Assembly (NCBI RefSeq): GCF_013409205.1
Contig: NZ_JACCAE010000001.1
Location: forward strand, 1-64,000
Direction of reading: 5' to 3'
Length of the DNA: 64,000 nt
Origin: Janibacter cremeus
GTDB taxonomy: Bacteria > Actinomycetota > Actinomycetes > Actinomycetales > Dermatophilaceae
Position numbers and translations under genes: made by a program. Below are positions 45,182 to 55,691 of the stretch, piece by piece (the stretch's first letter is position 1; every line of letters starts with the position of its first letter). Under the pieces are notes generated by a model. It did not search any database. It had not been told where the DNA came from and saw nothing but the letters and a program-made list of their open reading frames with translations.

Positions 45182-47202
45182 GTGCGAACGACACCTCGAT
45201 CGACCCCCAGCTGACTGCGGAACGCCCCAGCACACCCCGCCTGAAGACCACCGTGCTCGCGGTCTCGGGAGTGATCATCGCCCTCATCGCCGCTTGGGCG
45301 CTGATCGCCCCGGGTGCGGCGGAGAGCACCTTGGGGAGTCTGGTCACCCGTATCGGTGATTGGTTCGGCTGGTTCTACATCACACTGGCGACGGTGGTGC
45401 TCGTCTTCGTCATCTACGTCGGCGTCCGCTACGCCCGCGTGCGGCTGGGCGATGACGACGACCGACCCGAGTTCTCCACCTTCGCGTGGGCCTCGATGCT
45501 CTTCGCCGCCGGCATCGGCACAGACGTGATGTTCTTCGCCGTCGCCGAGCCCGCCTCCCAGTTCCTCGCCCCCCCACAGGGTGAGGCAGGGAGCGTGGAT
45601 GCGGCGCGGGAGGCGACCGTGTGGACCCTCTTTCACTACGGCATCACCGGCTGGGGCATGTACGCACTCATGGGCATCGCCCTGGGCTACTTCGCGCACC
45701 GCAAGAAACTGCCCCTGGCCGTCCGCTCCGCGTTGTACCCGATCTTCGGCAAGCGCATCCGCGGACCGATCGGTGACACGGTCGACATCGCCACCGTGCT
45801 CGGCACCATCTTCGGTGTCGCCACGTCCCTGGGCATCGGTGTCGTCATGCTCAACGTCGGTCTGGGCGTGATGTTCGACGTCCCGCAGGGCATCCCCGCA
45901 CAGGTGGGACTCGTCGTGCTCGCTGTCGCCGTGGCCACCGTCTCCGCGACCACGGGCGTCGACCGCGGTATCCGCATCCTCAGCCAGCTCAACGTCATCC
46001 TGGCCATCCTGCTCGCGCTGTGGGTCCTCGTCACCGGCAGCACGACATTCCTGCTGCGGGCGATCACGATGAACGTCGGCGACTTCATCTCCATGTTCCC
46101 CGGGATGACCCTGGACACGATGGCCTACGACCACCCGGCCGAGTGGATGAACCTGTGGACCCTCTTCTTCTGGGCATGGTGGGTCGCCTGGGCGTCCTTC
46201 GTCGGGATGTTCCTCGCCCGCATCTCCAAGGGCCGCACCATCGGACAGTTCGTGTTCGGCACCCTCACCATCCCCTTCAGCTACATCGTCATGTGGGTCT
46301 CGATCTTCGGCAACTCCGCCGTCAAGCAGATCGCCGACGGCGATGCCACCTTCGGCGAGCTGGCGATGAACCAGCCCGAGCAGGGCTTCTACACCCTGCT
46401 GCAGCAGTACCCGGGAGCCTTCTTCCTGGTCGGGCTCGCCACCTTCGTCGGGCTGCTCTTCTACGTCACGTCCGCCGACTCCGGTGCGCTCATCATGGCC
46501 AACCTGACGTCCGACCTTCCGGACAGCCAGACGGATGCTCCGGCGTTCCTGCGGGTCGTGTGGGCGGTCGCGACCGGCGTCCTGACCATCGCGATGCTCG
46601 TCGTCGGTGGGATCGTCGCCCTGCAGTACGCGACGATCATCATGGGGCTGCCCTTCGCGATCGTGATGATCCTGGTGATGGTCGGCCTGCACAGGGCGCT
46701 GGAGGTCGAGCGGACCAACTTCGACGCCGCCCGGCTGTCACTGGCCACGCATCTGGCCGGTCAGGAGATCCAGCACCAGCTCTCCTGGCGCCAGCGGCTG
46801 TCGCACGCCTTCGGCACCGTGAGCATCCAACGGGCCAATGAACGTCTGGCGAGCGTGGTCGTCCCCGCGTTGGAGGAAGTCGTCACGGAGATGGAGTCGC
46901 AGGGCCGTCTGGCCCACCTCGAGGTTCGGCACGGGGACGCGAACACCCCCTCCTCGGCGGAGCTGGTCATCGGCGAGGGGGAATCCCCCTTCGTCTGGTC
47001 CGTGCGCGCTCGCCCCGGGCCGGCGCCCTCCTACGGCGTGCGCATGATCGAGGCCGACGACCGCACGACGCGGCTCGACGTCGCGCTGCCCAGCGGCGGC
47101 GGCTACGACGTCTTCCCCTACAGCGGTGAGGAGATCTGTCACGACGTGCTGGATCACTTCGAACGCTGGACCGTTGCGGGGACGTTGACCGAACAGATCT
47201 GA
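45178..47202 (+). CDS. betT: BCCT family choline/betaine transporter
   Basis: A 674-residue carrier with about 12 membrane helices. It has the BCCT signature [19 protein letters not shown] with [11 protein letters not shown], and [15 protein letters not shown] with substrate-coordinating aromatic residues. A cytoplasmic tail of about 150 residues follows, as in BetT-type osmosensing carriers. With BetBA it most likely imports choline. GTG start in the betA stop. The operon ends in a strong terminator. Confidence 0.93.
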   Translation: MSANDTSIDPQLTAERPSTPRLKTTVLAVSGVIIALIAAWALIAPGAAESTLGSLVTRIGDWFGWFYITLATVVLVFVIYVGVRYARVRLGDDDDRPEFSTFAWASMLFAAGIGTDVMFFAVAEPASQFLAPPQGEAGSVDAAREATVWTLFHYGITGWGMYALMGIALGYFAHRKKLPLAVRSALYPIFGKRIRGPIGDTVDIATVLGTIFGVATSLGIGVVMLNVGLGVMFDVPQGIPAQVGLVVLAVAVATVSATTGVDRGIRILSQLNVILAILLALWVLVTGSTTFLLRAITMNVGDFISMFPGMTLDTMAYDHPAEWMNLWTLFFWAWWVAWASFVGMFLARISKGRTIGQFVFGTLTIPFSYIVMWVSIFGNSAVKQIADGDATFGELAMNQPEQGFYTLLQQYPGAFFLVGLATFVGLLFYVTSADSGALIMANLTSDLPDSQTDAPAFLRVVWAVATGVLTIAMLVVGGIVALQYATIIMGLPFAIVMILVMVGLHRALEVERTNFDAARLSLATHLAGQEIQHQLSWRQRLSHAFGTVSIQRANERLASVVVPALEEVVTEMESQGRLAHLEVRHGDANTPSSAELVIGEGESPFVWSVRARPGPAPSYGVRMIEADDRTTRLDVALPSGGGYDVFPYSGEEICHDVLDHFERWTVAGTLTEQI

Positions 47203-47217
47203 GCCATCTCCCGCCGG

Positions 47218-47256
47218 GACCGGGGCAGTGACCACGACGTGGTCACTGCCCCGGTC
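47218..47256 (+). terminator. strong hairpin terminator after the bet operon
   Basis: A perfect 18-bp stem (GACCGGGGCAGTGACCAC and its reverse complement) with a three-base GAC loop, 16 bases after the transporter stop and followed by CTCTTCGT. Confidence 0.9.
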
Positions 47257-47327
47257 CTCTTCGTGCCCCGGCTCTCTGCGCGGCGAGCTACTCCCCCGAG
47301 CATCGGCAGGGAGCGTCGAATTGCATA

Positions 47328-47346
47328 TACATAGGACCCCTATGTA
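47328..47346. promoter_or_regulatory. MarR-type operator
   Basis: TACATAGG-ACC-CCTATGTA is a perfect 8-bp inverted repeat with a three-base centre, ending ten bases before the marR GTG. It overlaps the only AT-rich stretch in the promoter region, so binding would block transcription of the marR-MFS operon. Confidence 0.7.
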
Positions 47347-47356
47347 ACGTTGACGC

Positions 47357-47803
47357 GTGCCCCACGACGAGTTGTCCACCGCCAGCGATCTGGTGACCCA
47401 CGCAGCGCGCCTCGTACGCGCATCGCGACAGCACATCCACTCCACTCCCCCGGCCGGAGTGCGCGTCCTCTCTCTCCTGGACGAGCACGGGCCCTGCGGC
47501 GTGGGTCAACTCGCGCAGCTCGACCGCACCTCCCAGCCGACGATGTCCGGCCTCGTCAGGACGCTCGTCGAGCGCGGCTGGGTGACCAAGGAGAGCGACC
47601 CCGACGATGCGCGGGCCACCCTCGTGGCCTTCACCCCGGCCGGTCGTGAGGCCTTGGCCGTCATACGCGAGCGCAACGCGATGGCCGTCCTCACCGCAGT
47701 CCGGGAGCACCCCACACTCACCCCCGAGGACCTCACCACTGCAGTGAAGGTGCTGCACGAGGTTCTCGAGGCCACCGCACACCAGCAGGAAGGCCAGCAG
47801 TGA
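47357..47803 (+). CDS. MarR family transcriptional regulator
   Basis: A 148-residue winged-helix regulator. The recognition region is GQLAQLDRTSQPTMSGLVRTLVERG, and DPDDARATLVAFTPAGRE is the typical wing. It likely represses itself and the transporter gene through the palindrome just upstream until a small molecule binds. GTG start. It overlaps the transporter gene by four bases. Confidence 0.93.
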   Translation: MPHDELSTASDLVTHAARLVRASRQHIHSTPPAGVRVLSLLDEHGPCGVGQLAQLDRTSQPTMSGLVRTLVERGWVTKESDPDDARATLVAFTPAGREALAVIRERNAMAVLTAVREHPTLTPEDLTTAVKVLHEVLEATAHQQEGQQ

Positions 47804-49041
47804 CGTCCCCAGCAACACCCTCGACCGAGAGCCCCTCGATGTGGAAGCAGCCACGCGCAGTGTGGGCCGTGGCCTTCGCCTGTGTCATCGCCTTCATGGG
47901 CATCGGCCTCGTCGACCCCATCCTCAAGCCGATCGCCGACGAGCTGGGCGCCAGCCCGAGCGAGACCTCGCTGCTGTTCACCAGCTACATGGCGGTCATG
48001 GGCGTCGCGATGCTCATCGCCGGCTTCATCTCCTCTCGCATCGGAGCCAAGCGCACGCTCCTCGCCGGCCTCGCGCTGATCATCGTTTTCTCCGCACTGG
48101 CAGGGATGTCGGACTCCATCGGTGCCATCGTCGGCTTCCGTGCCGGGTGGGGCCTGGGCAATGCGCTCTTCGTCGCCACCGCACTGTCGACCATCGTCGT
48201 GGCCTCCGCCGGCAGCGTCGGCCAGGCCGTCATCTTCTTCGAGGCGGCCCTGGGTCTCGGGATCGCCGTGGGGCCGATCGTCGGCGGCCAGCTCGGCGCC
48301 ATCTCCTGGCGCGCCCCGTTCTTCGGTGTCGCGGCCCTGATGGTCATCGCGATCGTCGTGACCGCCTTCCTCCTTCCGCCCACTCCCCCGTCGGGCCGGC
48401 ACACCTCCCTGGCCGACCCGATCCGGGCCCTGAAGCACCCGGGTCTGCTCACCGTGGCCCTGACCGCGCTCTTCTACAACATGGGCTTCTTCACCCTCCT
48501 CGCGTTCGCCCCGTTCCCGCTGGACATGGGCGCCTCGCAGGTGGGCTGGATCTTCTTCGGCTGGGGTCTGTTGCTCGCCATCAGCTCGGTCCGGACCGCG
48601 CCGTGGCTGCAGCGCCGCTTCGGCACCATCCCCTCGATCCTGGGTGCCCTGACGTTCTTCGCCGCCGACCTGGCGATGATGGCCCTCTTCGTCGAGTCCA
48701 CGACCGTCCTGATCATCGGGATCGTCATCGCCGGTGCCTTCCTCGGTGTCAACAACACCCTGATCACCGAGGCCGTCATGGGCTCGGCGCCCGTCGAGCG
48801 CTCCGTTGCCTCCTCGGCCTACTCCTTCGTCCGCTTCTCCGGTGGCGCCGTTGCCCCGTGGGCGGCCGGCCGACTCGGCGAGGAGGTCAACATGAGTGCT
48901 CCGTTCTGGATGGGCACCATCGCCGTCCTCATCGGTGTCGCGATCTTCGCGTTCGGCTCACGCCATCTGCGCCCCGGGCCAGCACCGACGGCGCACAGCG
49001 CCACCGAGGGTGAGGCCGTGCTGGTCGGCGACGCCGACTGA
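47800..49041 (+). CDS. MFS efflux transporter
   Basis: A 413-residue carrier with 12 membrane helices, the SSRIGAKRTLLAG loop between helices 2 and 3 and a GRLGEEV segment near the end. It is probably a drug or metabolite exporter because it is translationally coupled (GTGA) to a MarR regulator; the substrate is unknown. The gap of 90 bases before the acyl-CoA synthetase holds no evident signal. Confidence 0.9.
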   Translation: MTSPATPSTESPSMWKQPRAVWAVAFACVIAFMGIGLVDPILKPIADELGASPSETSLLFTSYMAVMGVAMLIAGFISSRIGAKRTLLAGLALIIVFSALAGMSDSIGAIVGFRAGWGLGNALFVATALSTIVVASAGSVGQAVIFFEAALGLGIAVGPIVGGQLGAISWRAPFFGVAALMVIAIVVTAFLLPPTPPSGRHTSLADPIRALKHPGLLTVALTALFYNMGFFTLLAFAPFPLDMGASQVGWIFFGWGLLLAISSVRTAPWLQRRFGTIPSILGALTFFAADLAMMALFVESTTVLIIGIVIAGAFLGVNNTLITEAVMGSAPVERSVASSAYSFVRFSGGAVAPWAAGRLGEEVNMSAPFWMGTIAVLIGVAIFAFGSRHLRPGPAPTAHSATEGEAVLVGDAD

Positions 49042-49131
49042 GACGGGCAGATCACGCATCGGGCAACCACCCCGGCACGAGTGGCAAGGTTGGGGACGTA
49101 CCGCATCGTCGCGAACACGCAAGGAGTCGTT

Positions 49132-50763
49132 GTGACCGCACCCGCACACCCCTCGTACACCTCGGGCATCTCGAACACTCCCCTGCTCGGGGACACCATC
49201 GGGGCCAACCTCGAGCGCACCACCGCCACACACGGCGACCGGGAGGCCATGGTCGACGTGCCCTCCGGCCGTCGCTGGACGTACACGCAGCTGCTCGCGG
49301 ACGTGGACGCACTCGCCAAGGGCCTGATGGCGAAGGGGGTGGTTGCCGGTGATCGAGTCGGCATCTGGTCGCCGAACTGCCCCGAGTGGACGCTGCTGCA
49401 GTACGCCACGGCGCGCACGGGCGCGATCCTGGTCAACGTCAACCCGGCCTACCGCTCGCACGAGCTGACCTACGTGGCCCAGCAGTCGGGTATGCGGATG
49501 CTCGTCAGCGCCACCACGCACAAGACGTCCGACTATCGATCGATGGTCGAGGAGGTGCACCCGCAGGTGTCCTCCCTGACCGAGATCGTCTACATCGGTG
49601 ACTCGTCCTGGGACGACCTCGTCGCGGCCGGCGGCGCGGTCACCGACGAGGAACTGGCCGAGCGTGGGGCGGCTCTCACCCCGGACGACCCGATCAACAT
49701 CCAGTACACCTCGGGCACCACGGGTTTTCCCAAGGGCGCGACCCTGAGCCACCACAACATCCTCAACAACGGCTACTTCGTCGGCGAGATGATCGCCTAC
49801 ACCGAGCAGGACCGCATCTGTATCCCGGTGCCCTTCTACCACTGCTTCGGCATGGTCATGGGCAACCTCGCGGCCACCTCGCACGGTGCCTGCATGGTCA
49901 TCCCGGCCCCCTCCTTCGACCCGGTCGCGACCCTCGATGCGGTCGTGCAGGAGCAGTGCACCTCCCTGTACGGCGTGCCGACGATGTTCATCGCCGAGCT
50001 GGACCTGCCGACCTTCGCCGACTACGACCTGGGCAGCCTGCGGACCGGGATCATGGCCGGGTCCACGTGCCCGGTCGAGGTCATGAAGCGTGTCGTCGCC
50101 GAGATGAACATGTCCGAGGTGGCCATCAGCTACGGCATGACCGAGACCTCACCGGTCTCGACGATGACCCGGATGGACGACGACCTGGCCCGGCGCACCG
50201 AGACCGTCGGTCGCTCGATGCCGCACATCGAGACCAAGGTCGTCGACCCGGTGAGCGGCGTACCGCTCCCCCGCGGCGAGGCCGGTGAGCTGTGCACGCG
50301 CGGCTACAGCGTGATGCTCGGCTACTGGGAGCAGCCGGACAAGACCGCCGAGGCGATCGACGACGCGCGGTGGATGCACACGGGTGACGTCGCGACGATG
50401 GACGAGCACGGCTACGTCAACATCGTCGGGCGGATCAAGGACCTCGTCATCCGAGGCGGGGAGAACGTCTACCCCCGCGAGGTCGAGGAGTTCCTCTACA
50501 CCCACCCGTCGATCGCCGACGTGCAGGTCATCGGCGTCCCCGATGACAAGTACGGCGAGGAGCTCATGGCGTGGGTCGTCCTCACGGCCGGTGCGGAGTC
50601 GCTCACCGCCCAGGAGGTGCGCGACTTCGCCACCGGGAAGCTGGCCCACTACAAGATCCCCCGGTACGTGCACGTCACCCAGGAGTTCCCGATGACGGTC
50701 ACGGGCAAGGTCCGCAAGATCGAGATGCGCGAGCGTGCGGGCGAGATCCTCGGGCGGGAGTAG
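49132..50763 (+). CDS. AMP-binding acyl-CoA synthetase
   Basis: A 543-residue ANL-superfamily enzyme that activates carboxylic acids to acyl-AMP and then acyl-CoA. It has the ATP motif [35 protein letters not shown] and the C-terminal domain with [13 protein letters not shown] carrying the catalytic Lys. Sequence is of the medium/long-chain FACS type. The GTG at 49132 with AAGGAG seven bases upstream was chosen over an earlier in-frame start. Confidence 0.92.
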   Translation: MTAPAHPSYTSGISNTPLLGDTIGANLERTTATHGDREAMVDVPSGRRWTYTQLLADVDALAKGLMAKGVVAGDRVGIWSPNCPEWTLLQYATARTGAILVNVNPAYRSHELTYVAQQSGMRMLVSATTHKTSDYRSMVEEVHPQVSSLTEIVYIGDSSWDDLVAAGGAVTDEELAERGAALTPDDPINIQYTSGTTGFPKGATLSHHNILNNGYFVGEMIAYTEQDRICIPVPFYHCFGMVMGNLAATSHGACMVIPAPSFDPVATLDAVVQEQCTSLYGVPTMFIAELDLPTFADYDLGSLRTGIMAGSTCPVEVMKRVVAEMNMSEVAISYGMTETSPVSTMTRMDDDLARRTETVGRSMPHIETKVVDPVSGVPLPRGEAGELCTRGYSVMLGYWEQPDKTAEAIDDARWMHTGDVATMDEHGYVNIVGRIKDLVIRGGENVYPREVEEFLYTHPSIADVQVIGVPDDKYGEELMAWVVLTAGAESLTAQEVRDFATGKLAHYKIPRYVHVTQEFPMTVTGKVRKIEMRERAGEILGRE

Positions 50764-50772
50764 GCACAGGAG

Positions 50773-50802
50773 GAGGGGAGCCTCCCCGCGGAGGCTCCCC
50801 TC
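50773..50802 (+). terminator. terminator after the acyl-CoA synthetase gene
   Basis: GAGGGGAGCCTCC pairs perfectly with GGAGGCTCCCCTC around a four-base CCGC loop, nine bases after the stop. Confidence 0.85.
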
Positions 50803-50821
50803 GTGCGTGCCCCGGCACGCG

Positions 50822-50862
50822 CGAAGGGCGGGCACCGGGACGAACCCGGCACCCGCCCTTCG
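50822..50862 (-). terminator. second hairpin between the convergent genes
   Basis: CGAAGGGCGGG and CCCGCCCTTCG form an outer stem, CCGGG and CCCGG an inner stem, around a five-base ACGAA loop. It ends 17 bases from the stop of the minus-strand membrane protein gene, so it probably terminates that transcript and reinforces the one before. Confidence 0.75.
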
Positions 50863-50879
50863 TCAGGTGCGGCGGATGA

Positions 50880-52124
50880 TCAGAGCTGCTGGTCATCCTT
50901 GCGCGACTGCGCCTCGGCGTTGGCCGAGACACGGTCGAGCTGACGGGCGGCCGCGTCGCGACCACCCAGGCCGAAGGCCAGGGCCGCTGCTGCAGCGCCA
51001 CCGACGACGAGGGCGCCGAAGCCGAGCTCGATGATCGAGTCGGCGATGCCCATGTACTTCAGGCCCATGGCGACGAAGAGCACGATCGTGGCGTACTTGA
51101 CGATCGTCGCGCCGATGCCGGAGAGCAGCTTCGCCAGCAGGCTGGCGATGAAGAAGCCGGCCGCGATGATCGCGCCACCGAAGATGACCTTGCCGCCGAG
51201 CTCGATGACCTCGCTGAGGAAGCTCGTGATCTGCGGGAAGTGCAGCAGCTCCGCCGCCATGACGGCGAAGAACAGCACGATGCCGATCTGGGCGACCTTG
51301 GCAATGGTCGGCACGACCTTGGTGCCCTCGGGCAGGACATCCACGGAGGCCAGCTGACGGTCGACACCGACACCGTCGAGGACCTGCTGGAGCAGGTCAC
51401 CGGCGAAGCGCGCGATGAAGACACCCAGGGCGAGCACGATGCCGGCCGCGAGGACGTTCGGGATGGCGTCGAAGATCGTCTGGAGCATCTGCTCCGCGGG
51501 CTGCGAGATGGCCCGGATACCCAGGATCTGCAGGGCGGAGATCGCGACGACGATCATGATCAGCGCGTACAGGACGGTGCCGATCGTTTTCGGAAGGGAG
51601 CTGGCGATGCCGTCACCGGCCGGCTGCGCGTTGGGCGGGGGCGGCGTGGCGCCCTCGGTCTGGGCCGACGGGCTGCCGGGGATGTTGCTGGCGGTCGACC
51701 CGGCCTTCGAGAACCACTTCTCGAACGGGACGGCGCCCAGTGCTGTCTCGACGAGCTGGCGCACGACCTTGGCCAGGAGTGCACCGACGACGAAGACGAC
51801 GATGGCGCCGATGAGGTTCGGCAGGAAGCCGAGCACACCATCGAGCAGCGACTGGATCGGTGCGAGCGCGGCGCTGAGGCCGAGGAGCTGGAGCAGAGCC
51901 ACCAGGCCGAACATCCAGGCCAGCAGGGATCCGATCGAGCCGAGGGTGGATCCGATGCTGGCGCCGTCGGCGCCGGACTTCTGCAGGGCAGGCACCTTGG
52001 TCGCGAGCTTGGTGAAGACCGACTTGATGACCATGGCGATGATCCACGTGACCACCAGGATGGCCACGGCGGCGAGGACCGTGCCGAGCAGGGATCCCCA
52101 ATCAGTATCGTCGAGGAAATCCAT
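50880..52124 (-). CDS. CmpX-like mechanosensitive-channel-related membrane protein
   Basis: A 414-residue protein with repeated pairs of hydrophobic helices (conserved TM-helix repeats near 10-130 and 205-395), a Pro/Gln-rich linker near 165-190 and an Ala-rich end (GAAAAALAFGLGGRDAAARQLDR) typical of CmpX and related proteins of the MscS neighbourhood. It may affect membrane tension response or channel assembly; transport is unproven. TAGGAG lies seven bases before the ATG. Confidence 0.85.
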   Translation of the reverse strand: MDFLDDTDWGSLLGTVLAAVAILVVTWIIAMVIKSVFTKLATKVPALQKSGADGASIGSTLGSIGSLLAWMFGLVALLQLLGLSAALAPIQSLLDGVLGFLPNLIGAIVVFVVGALLAKVVRQLVETALGAVPFEKWFSKAGSTASNIPGSPSAQTEGATPPPPNAQPAGDGIASSLPKTIGTVLYALIMIVVAISALQILGIRAISQPAEQMLQTIFDAIPNVLAAGIVLALGVFIARFAGDLLQQVLDGVGVDRQLASVDVLPEGTKVVPTIAKVAQIGIVLFFAVMAAELLHFPQITSFLSEVIELGGKVIFGGAIIAAGFFIASLLAKLLSGIGATIVKYATIVLFVAMGLKYMGIADSIIELGFGALVVGGAAAAALAFGLGGRDAAARQLDRVSANAEAQSRKDDQQL

Positions 52125-52163
52125 GATTGAGCTCCTATGTGACGTGGGTTTGAACACCGCGAC

Positions 52164-52193
52164 CGTATATGCCGCCAAGCCCCGCATGTCCAA
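52164..52193 (-). promoter_or_regulatory. sigma-70-type promoter for the CmpX-like gene
   Basis: Read on the minus strand, TTGGAC, 18 bases, then TATACG, with the gene start about 40 bases on. It is one of the few good -35/-10 pairs in the window. Confidence 0.5.
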
Positions 52194-52236
52194 TCACAGA
52201 CCCGCCGATTGCGCTTCCCCCGTACCCTGATCAATC

Positions 52237-53364
52237 GTGGAGTGCACCCATTTCGACGCCGATTCCTGCCGTTCATGCGCCCTGATGGGGATTTCGTATG
52301 CCCGCCAGGTGAGTGATCTATGCTGTGAACTGGCTGAGAATCTGCATCCTTTCGTTATCTCGCAGGCGTGGGCATCGCCCTTCTTGGGACCCGAATCCGC
52401 TTTTCGCAACAAGGCGAAGCTGGCCGTCGGAGGAACGAAGTCATCACCGACATTCGGGATCCTGGACGCACAATTCAATGGTGTCGACCTGCGCGATTGC
52501 GGCCTGTACGAGCCGGCACTGGCCGCGGCTCTGCCAGCACTGACCGGCCAGGTCGCCGCACTTGGGCTGATGCCCTTCGACGTGCCGGCGCGCTCGGGTG
52601 AGCTGAAGCACCTCATCGTCACGGCCAGTCCGGACGGTGAGCTGATGGTCCGCTTCGTCCTGCGCTCTCCCGGCCAGTTGCCACGGATCCGGCGGGGGCT
52701 GGACTCCCTTCGAGCCGCTGTCCCGGCAGTGCGCGTGGTCTCGGTCAACCTCCAGCCCGAGCACAAGGCCGTCCTCGAGGGCGAGGAGGAGATGGTGCTC
52801 ACGCAGGACGAGTCCTTGGCGATGCGGTTGGATGACATCACCTTCCGGTTGCGTCCGGGCAGCTTCTTCCAGACCAACAGCGTCGTCGCGGCCGGCCTCT
52901 ACCGGCAGGCGCGCGAATGGGTGAGCCAGGTCGACCCGGACAGTGTCCTGGACCTGTACTGCGGGGTCGGCGGCTTCGCGCTCAACGCCGCGATGGCGAA
53001 GGCGGCGCACACACGGCGAGTCGAGGGGGTCGAGGTCGCGCCCGAAGCCGTGGCGAGCGCGCGCACCGCGGCTACGCAGCTCGGGGTGGCAGCGCACTTC
53101 CGCATCGGGGATGCCAGCGCCCTCGAGCGCGTGGCCGCGGACCTGGTCATCGTCAACCCACCGCGTCGTGGCATCGGGGCCCGGCTCTGCGCCGCCCTGG
53201 CCTCAGCGGCGCCGGCCCACATCATCTACTCCAGCTGCAACGCCACCAGCCTGGCCCGTGATCTGGGGGACCTTCCCGGGTACCGCGTCGAGCGGGCCCG
53301 CCTGTTCGACATGTTCCCCCAGACCCGCCACCACGAGGTGATGGTGTTGCTGTCCCGGCGGTGA
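52237..53364 (+). CDS. rlmC: 23S rRNA (uracil-C5)-methyltransferase, RlmC/RumB type
   Basis: A 375-residue SAM-dependent enzyme with an N-terminal cysteine set C3, C11, C14 and C29/C30 for a 4Fe-4S cluster, the SAM motif DLYCGVGGFALN and the catalytic Cys in SSCNATSLARDL, preceded by VNPPRRGI. It should make m5U747 in 23S rRNA. Several bacterial groups have such proteins without an established rRNA position, so the exact uridine is inferred. The first 250 bases are less GC-rich than the rest. GTG start. Confidence 0.87.
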   Translation: MECTHFDADSCRSCALMGISYARQVSDLCCELAENLHPFVISQAWASPFLGPESAFRNKAKLAVGGTKSSPTFGILDAQFNGVDLRDCGLYEPALAAALPALTGQVAALGLMPFDVPARSGELKHLIVTASPDGELMVRFVLRSPGQLPRIRRGLDSLRAAVPAVRVVSVNLQPEHKAVLEGEEEMVLTQDESLAMRLDDITFRLRPGSFFQTNSVVAAGLYRQAREWVSQVDPDSVLDLYCGVGGFALNAAMAKAAHTRRVEGVEVAPEAVASARTAATQLGVAAHFRIGDASALERVAADLVIVNPPRRGIGARLCAALASAAPAHIIYSSCNATSLARDLGDLPGYRVERARLFDMFPQTRHHEVMVLLSRR

Positions 53365-53435
53365 GGTTTCTCCCCCTTCGCGATGGTCGCTAGTGTCGTG
53401 ACGACGGTCACCCCCGTAGCCACGACAGGAGAACG

Positions 53436-54476
53436 ATGCGCGCACTGGTCAAACCCCGCCCCGGCCCCGGTCTGGAGCTGGCCGATGTCCCCGAACCCAC
53501 CCCGGGCGCCGACGAGGTGAAGATCCGGGTGCTGCGGGCCGGTCTCTGCGGGACCGACCTCCACCTGCACGGCTGGGACGAGTGGGCGGCGGGCGCCGTG
53601 CCCACGACGCCGCAGGTGATCGGGCACGAGTTCTACGGCGAGGTGGTGCAGGTGGGCTCCGCGGTGACGAGCGTCGCGGTCGGTGACCGCGTCTCCGGCG
53701 AGGGCCACCTGGTGTGCGGCTCGTGCCGCAACTGCCGAGCAGGTCGACGTCACCTGTGCATCAACACCGTCGGTATCGGCGTCAACCGTGACGGGGCCTT
53801 CGCCGACTTCGTCGTCATCCCGGCCGCGAACGCCTGGGTGCACACCAACGGTATCGACCCGGACCTCGGGGCGATCTTCGACCCGCTGGGCAATGCCGTC
53901 CACACGACCCTGTCCTTCCCCCTGGCGGGCGAGGACGTCGTGGTCACCGGTGCCGGGCCGATCGGGGTGATGGCGGCCGCCATCGCACGGCACGTGGGTG
54001 CCCGCTACATCGCCGTGACCGACCTGTCCGACCATCGTCTGGAGCTGGCGCAGGCGGCGGGAGCCGACCTGCTCGTCAACGCCGCGTCCTCCGACCTCGC
54101 GGCCGCGATGCGCGAGCTGGGCATGAAGGAGGGCTTCGACGTGGGGCTGGAGATGTCCGGCGCTCCCCCGGCGGTGGCCGACATGCTCGACAACCTCAAC
54201 CACGGGGGTCGCATCGCGATGCTCGGCCTCCCGAAGGACCCCTACCCCATCGACTGGTCGAAGGTCATCACGCACATGATCACGATCAAGGGGATCTACG
54301 GCCGCGAGATGTACGACACCTGGTACACGATGAGCGCGATGCTCTCGACCTCTCCCGCTCTGCGCGAGACCATCTCGTCGGTCATCACCCACCGCTTCCC
54401 CGCGCAGCAGTGGGAGGACGCGTTCGCCACCGCCGCCTCGGGAGAGTGCGGCAAGGTCATCATGGACTGGAGCTGA
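53436..54476 (+). CDS. tdh: L-threonine 3-dehydrogenase
   Basis: A 346-residue zinc alcohol-dehydrogenase family enzyme with catalytic zinc ligands C38, H64 and E65 ([16 protein letters not shown]), the four-cysteine structural zinc site ([15 protein letters not shown]) and the NAD motif [10 protein letters not shown]. It oxidises threonine to 2-amino-3-ketobutyrate. One base separates it from kbl, which consumes the unstable product. Confidence 0.95.
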   Translation: MRALVKPRPGPGLELADVPEPTPGADEVKIRVLRAGLCGTDLHLHGWDEWAAGAVPTTPQVIGHEFYGEVVQVGSAVTSVAVGDRVSGEGHLVCGSCRNCRAGRRHLCINTVGIGVNRDGAFADFVVIPAANAWVHTNGIDPDLGAIFDPLGNAVHTTLSFPLAGEDVVVTGAGPIGVMAAAIARHVGARYIAVTDLSDHRLELAQAAGADLLVNAASSDLAAAMRELGMKEGFDVGLEMSGAPPAVADMLDNLNHGGRIAMLGLPKDPYPIDWSKVITHMITIKGIYGREMYDTWYTMSAMLSTSPALRETISSVITHRFPAQQWEDAFATAASGECGKVIMDWS

Positions 54477-54477
54477 G

Positions 54478-55671
54478 ATGTACGGATTCAAGGACGAGCT
54501 CACCGCGACCCTGCAGCAGATCCGAGACGACGGGCTGTGGAAGGACGAGCGCGAGCTGACCAGCCCGCAGCAGGCGCACATCACGACCACCAAGACGCAG
54601 GCACTGAACTTCTGCGCCAACAACTACCTCGGTCTCGCCGATCACCCGGAGGTACTGACCGCGGCCACCGATGCGCTGCAGCAGTGGGGCTTCGGCATGG
54701 CCAGCGTGCGCTTCATCTGCGGCACGCAGGAGCAGCACACCCGGCTCGAAGGTGCCCTCTCCGACTGGTTCGGGATGCAGGACACGATCCTCTACTCCAG
54801 CTGCTTCGACGCCAACGGCGGCGTTTTCGAGGTGCTCTTCGGCGAGGGCGATGCGATCATCTCCGATGCGCTCAACCATGCCTCGCTCATCGACGGGATC
54901 CGCCTGAGCAAGGCGGCCCGGTACCGGTATGCCAATGCCGACATGGATGACCTGAGGGCACAGCTCGAGGCGGCGAAGGGGTCCCGTCGCACCGTGATCG
55001 TCACCGACGGCGTCTTCTCCATGGACGGCTACCTCGCTCCCCTGGAGCAGATCTGCGACCTCGCCGAGGAGTACGGGGCGATGGTCCTCGTCGACGACTC
55101 GCACGCGGTCGGGTTCATCGGCGACGGCGGCGGTGGCACCCCCGAGGCCTGCGGCGTCGCCGACCGGGTCGACCTGCTCACCGGGACCCTCGGCAAGGCT
55201 CTTGGTGGTGCCAGCGGCGGGTACGTCTCCGGCCCGGCGGAGGTGGTCGCCCTGCTCCGTCAGCGCTCCCGGCCGTACCTCTTCTCCAACGCCGTCGCCC
55301 CGGTGGTGGCCGCGGGCTCCCTCAAGGCCATCGAGATCGCCCGGACGTCAGCGGATGCCCGGGCGACTCTGCGGCGCAACACCGCCCTGTTCCGGGAGCT
55401 GATGACCGACGCCGGCTTCGACCTGCTCCCGGGTGATCACCCGATCGTGCCGGTGATGTTCCCCGGCGAGGACGGAGCCCGTCAGGCGGGGCAGATCGCC
55501 GAGGCGATGCTCGAGCACGGCGTGTACGTCATCGCCTTCTCCTACCCCGTCGTGCCCAAGGGAGCCGCCCGGATCCGCGTCCAGCTCTCTGCCGCCCACA
55601 GCGAGGAGGACGTGCGCACCTGCGTGGCCGCCTTCGTCACGGCCCGGACCGAGGTACTCGGCAACTCCTGA
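54478..55671 (+). CDS. kbl: glycine C-acetyltransferase (2-amino-3-ketobutyrate CoA ligase)
   Basis: A 397-residue PLP enzyme of the alpha-oxoamine synthase family. It cleaves 2-amino-3-ketobutyrate with CoA to glycine and acetyl-CoA. The PLP Lys lies in [11 protein letters not shown]; other signatures are [26 protein letters not shown] and SNAVAP. Its length matches E. coli Kbl. It forms the threonine degradation pair with tdh. Confidence 0.96.
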   Translation: MYGFKDELTATLQQIRDDGLWKDERELTSPQQAHITTTKTQALNFCANNYLGLADHPEVLTAATDALQQWGFGMASVRFICGTQEQHTRLEGALSDWFGMQDTILYSSCFDANGGVFEVLFGEGDAIISDALNHASLIDGIRLSKAARYRYANADMDDLRAQLEAAKGSRRTVIVTDGVFSMDGYLAPLEQICDLAEEYGAMVLVDDSHAVGFIGDGGGGTPEACGVADRVDLLTGTLGKALGGASGGYVSGPAEVVALLRQRSRPYLFSNAVAPVVAAGSLKAIEIARTSADARATLRRNTALFRELMTDAGFDLLPGDHPIVPVMFPGEDGARQAGQIAEAMLEHGVYVIAFSYPVVPKGAARIRVQLSAAHSEEDVRTCVAAFVTARTEVLGNS

Positions 55672-55691
55672 TCACGGACGCCGCCGCTCGA

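Noticed and set aside
43190..46692. Long minus-strand open frames across the bet operon
   Set aside because: They are antisense to betA and the BCCT gene and rich in Gly/Arg/His/Val without domain features.
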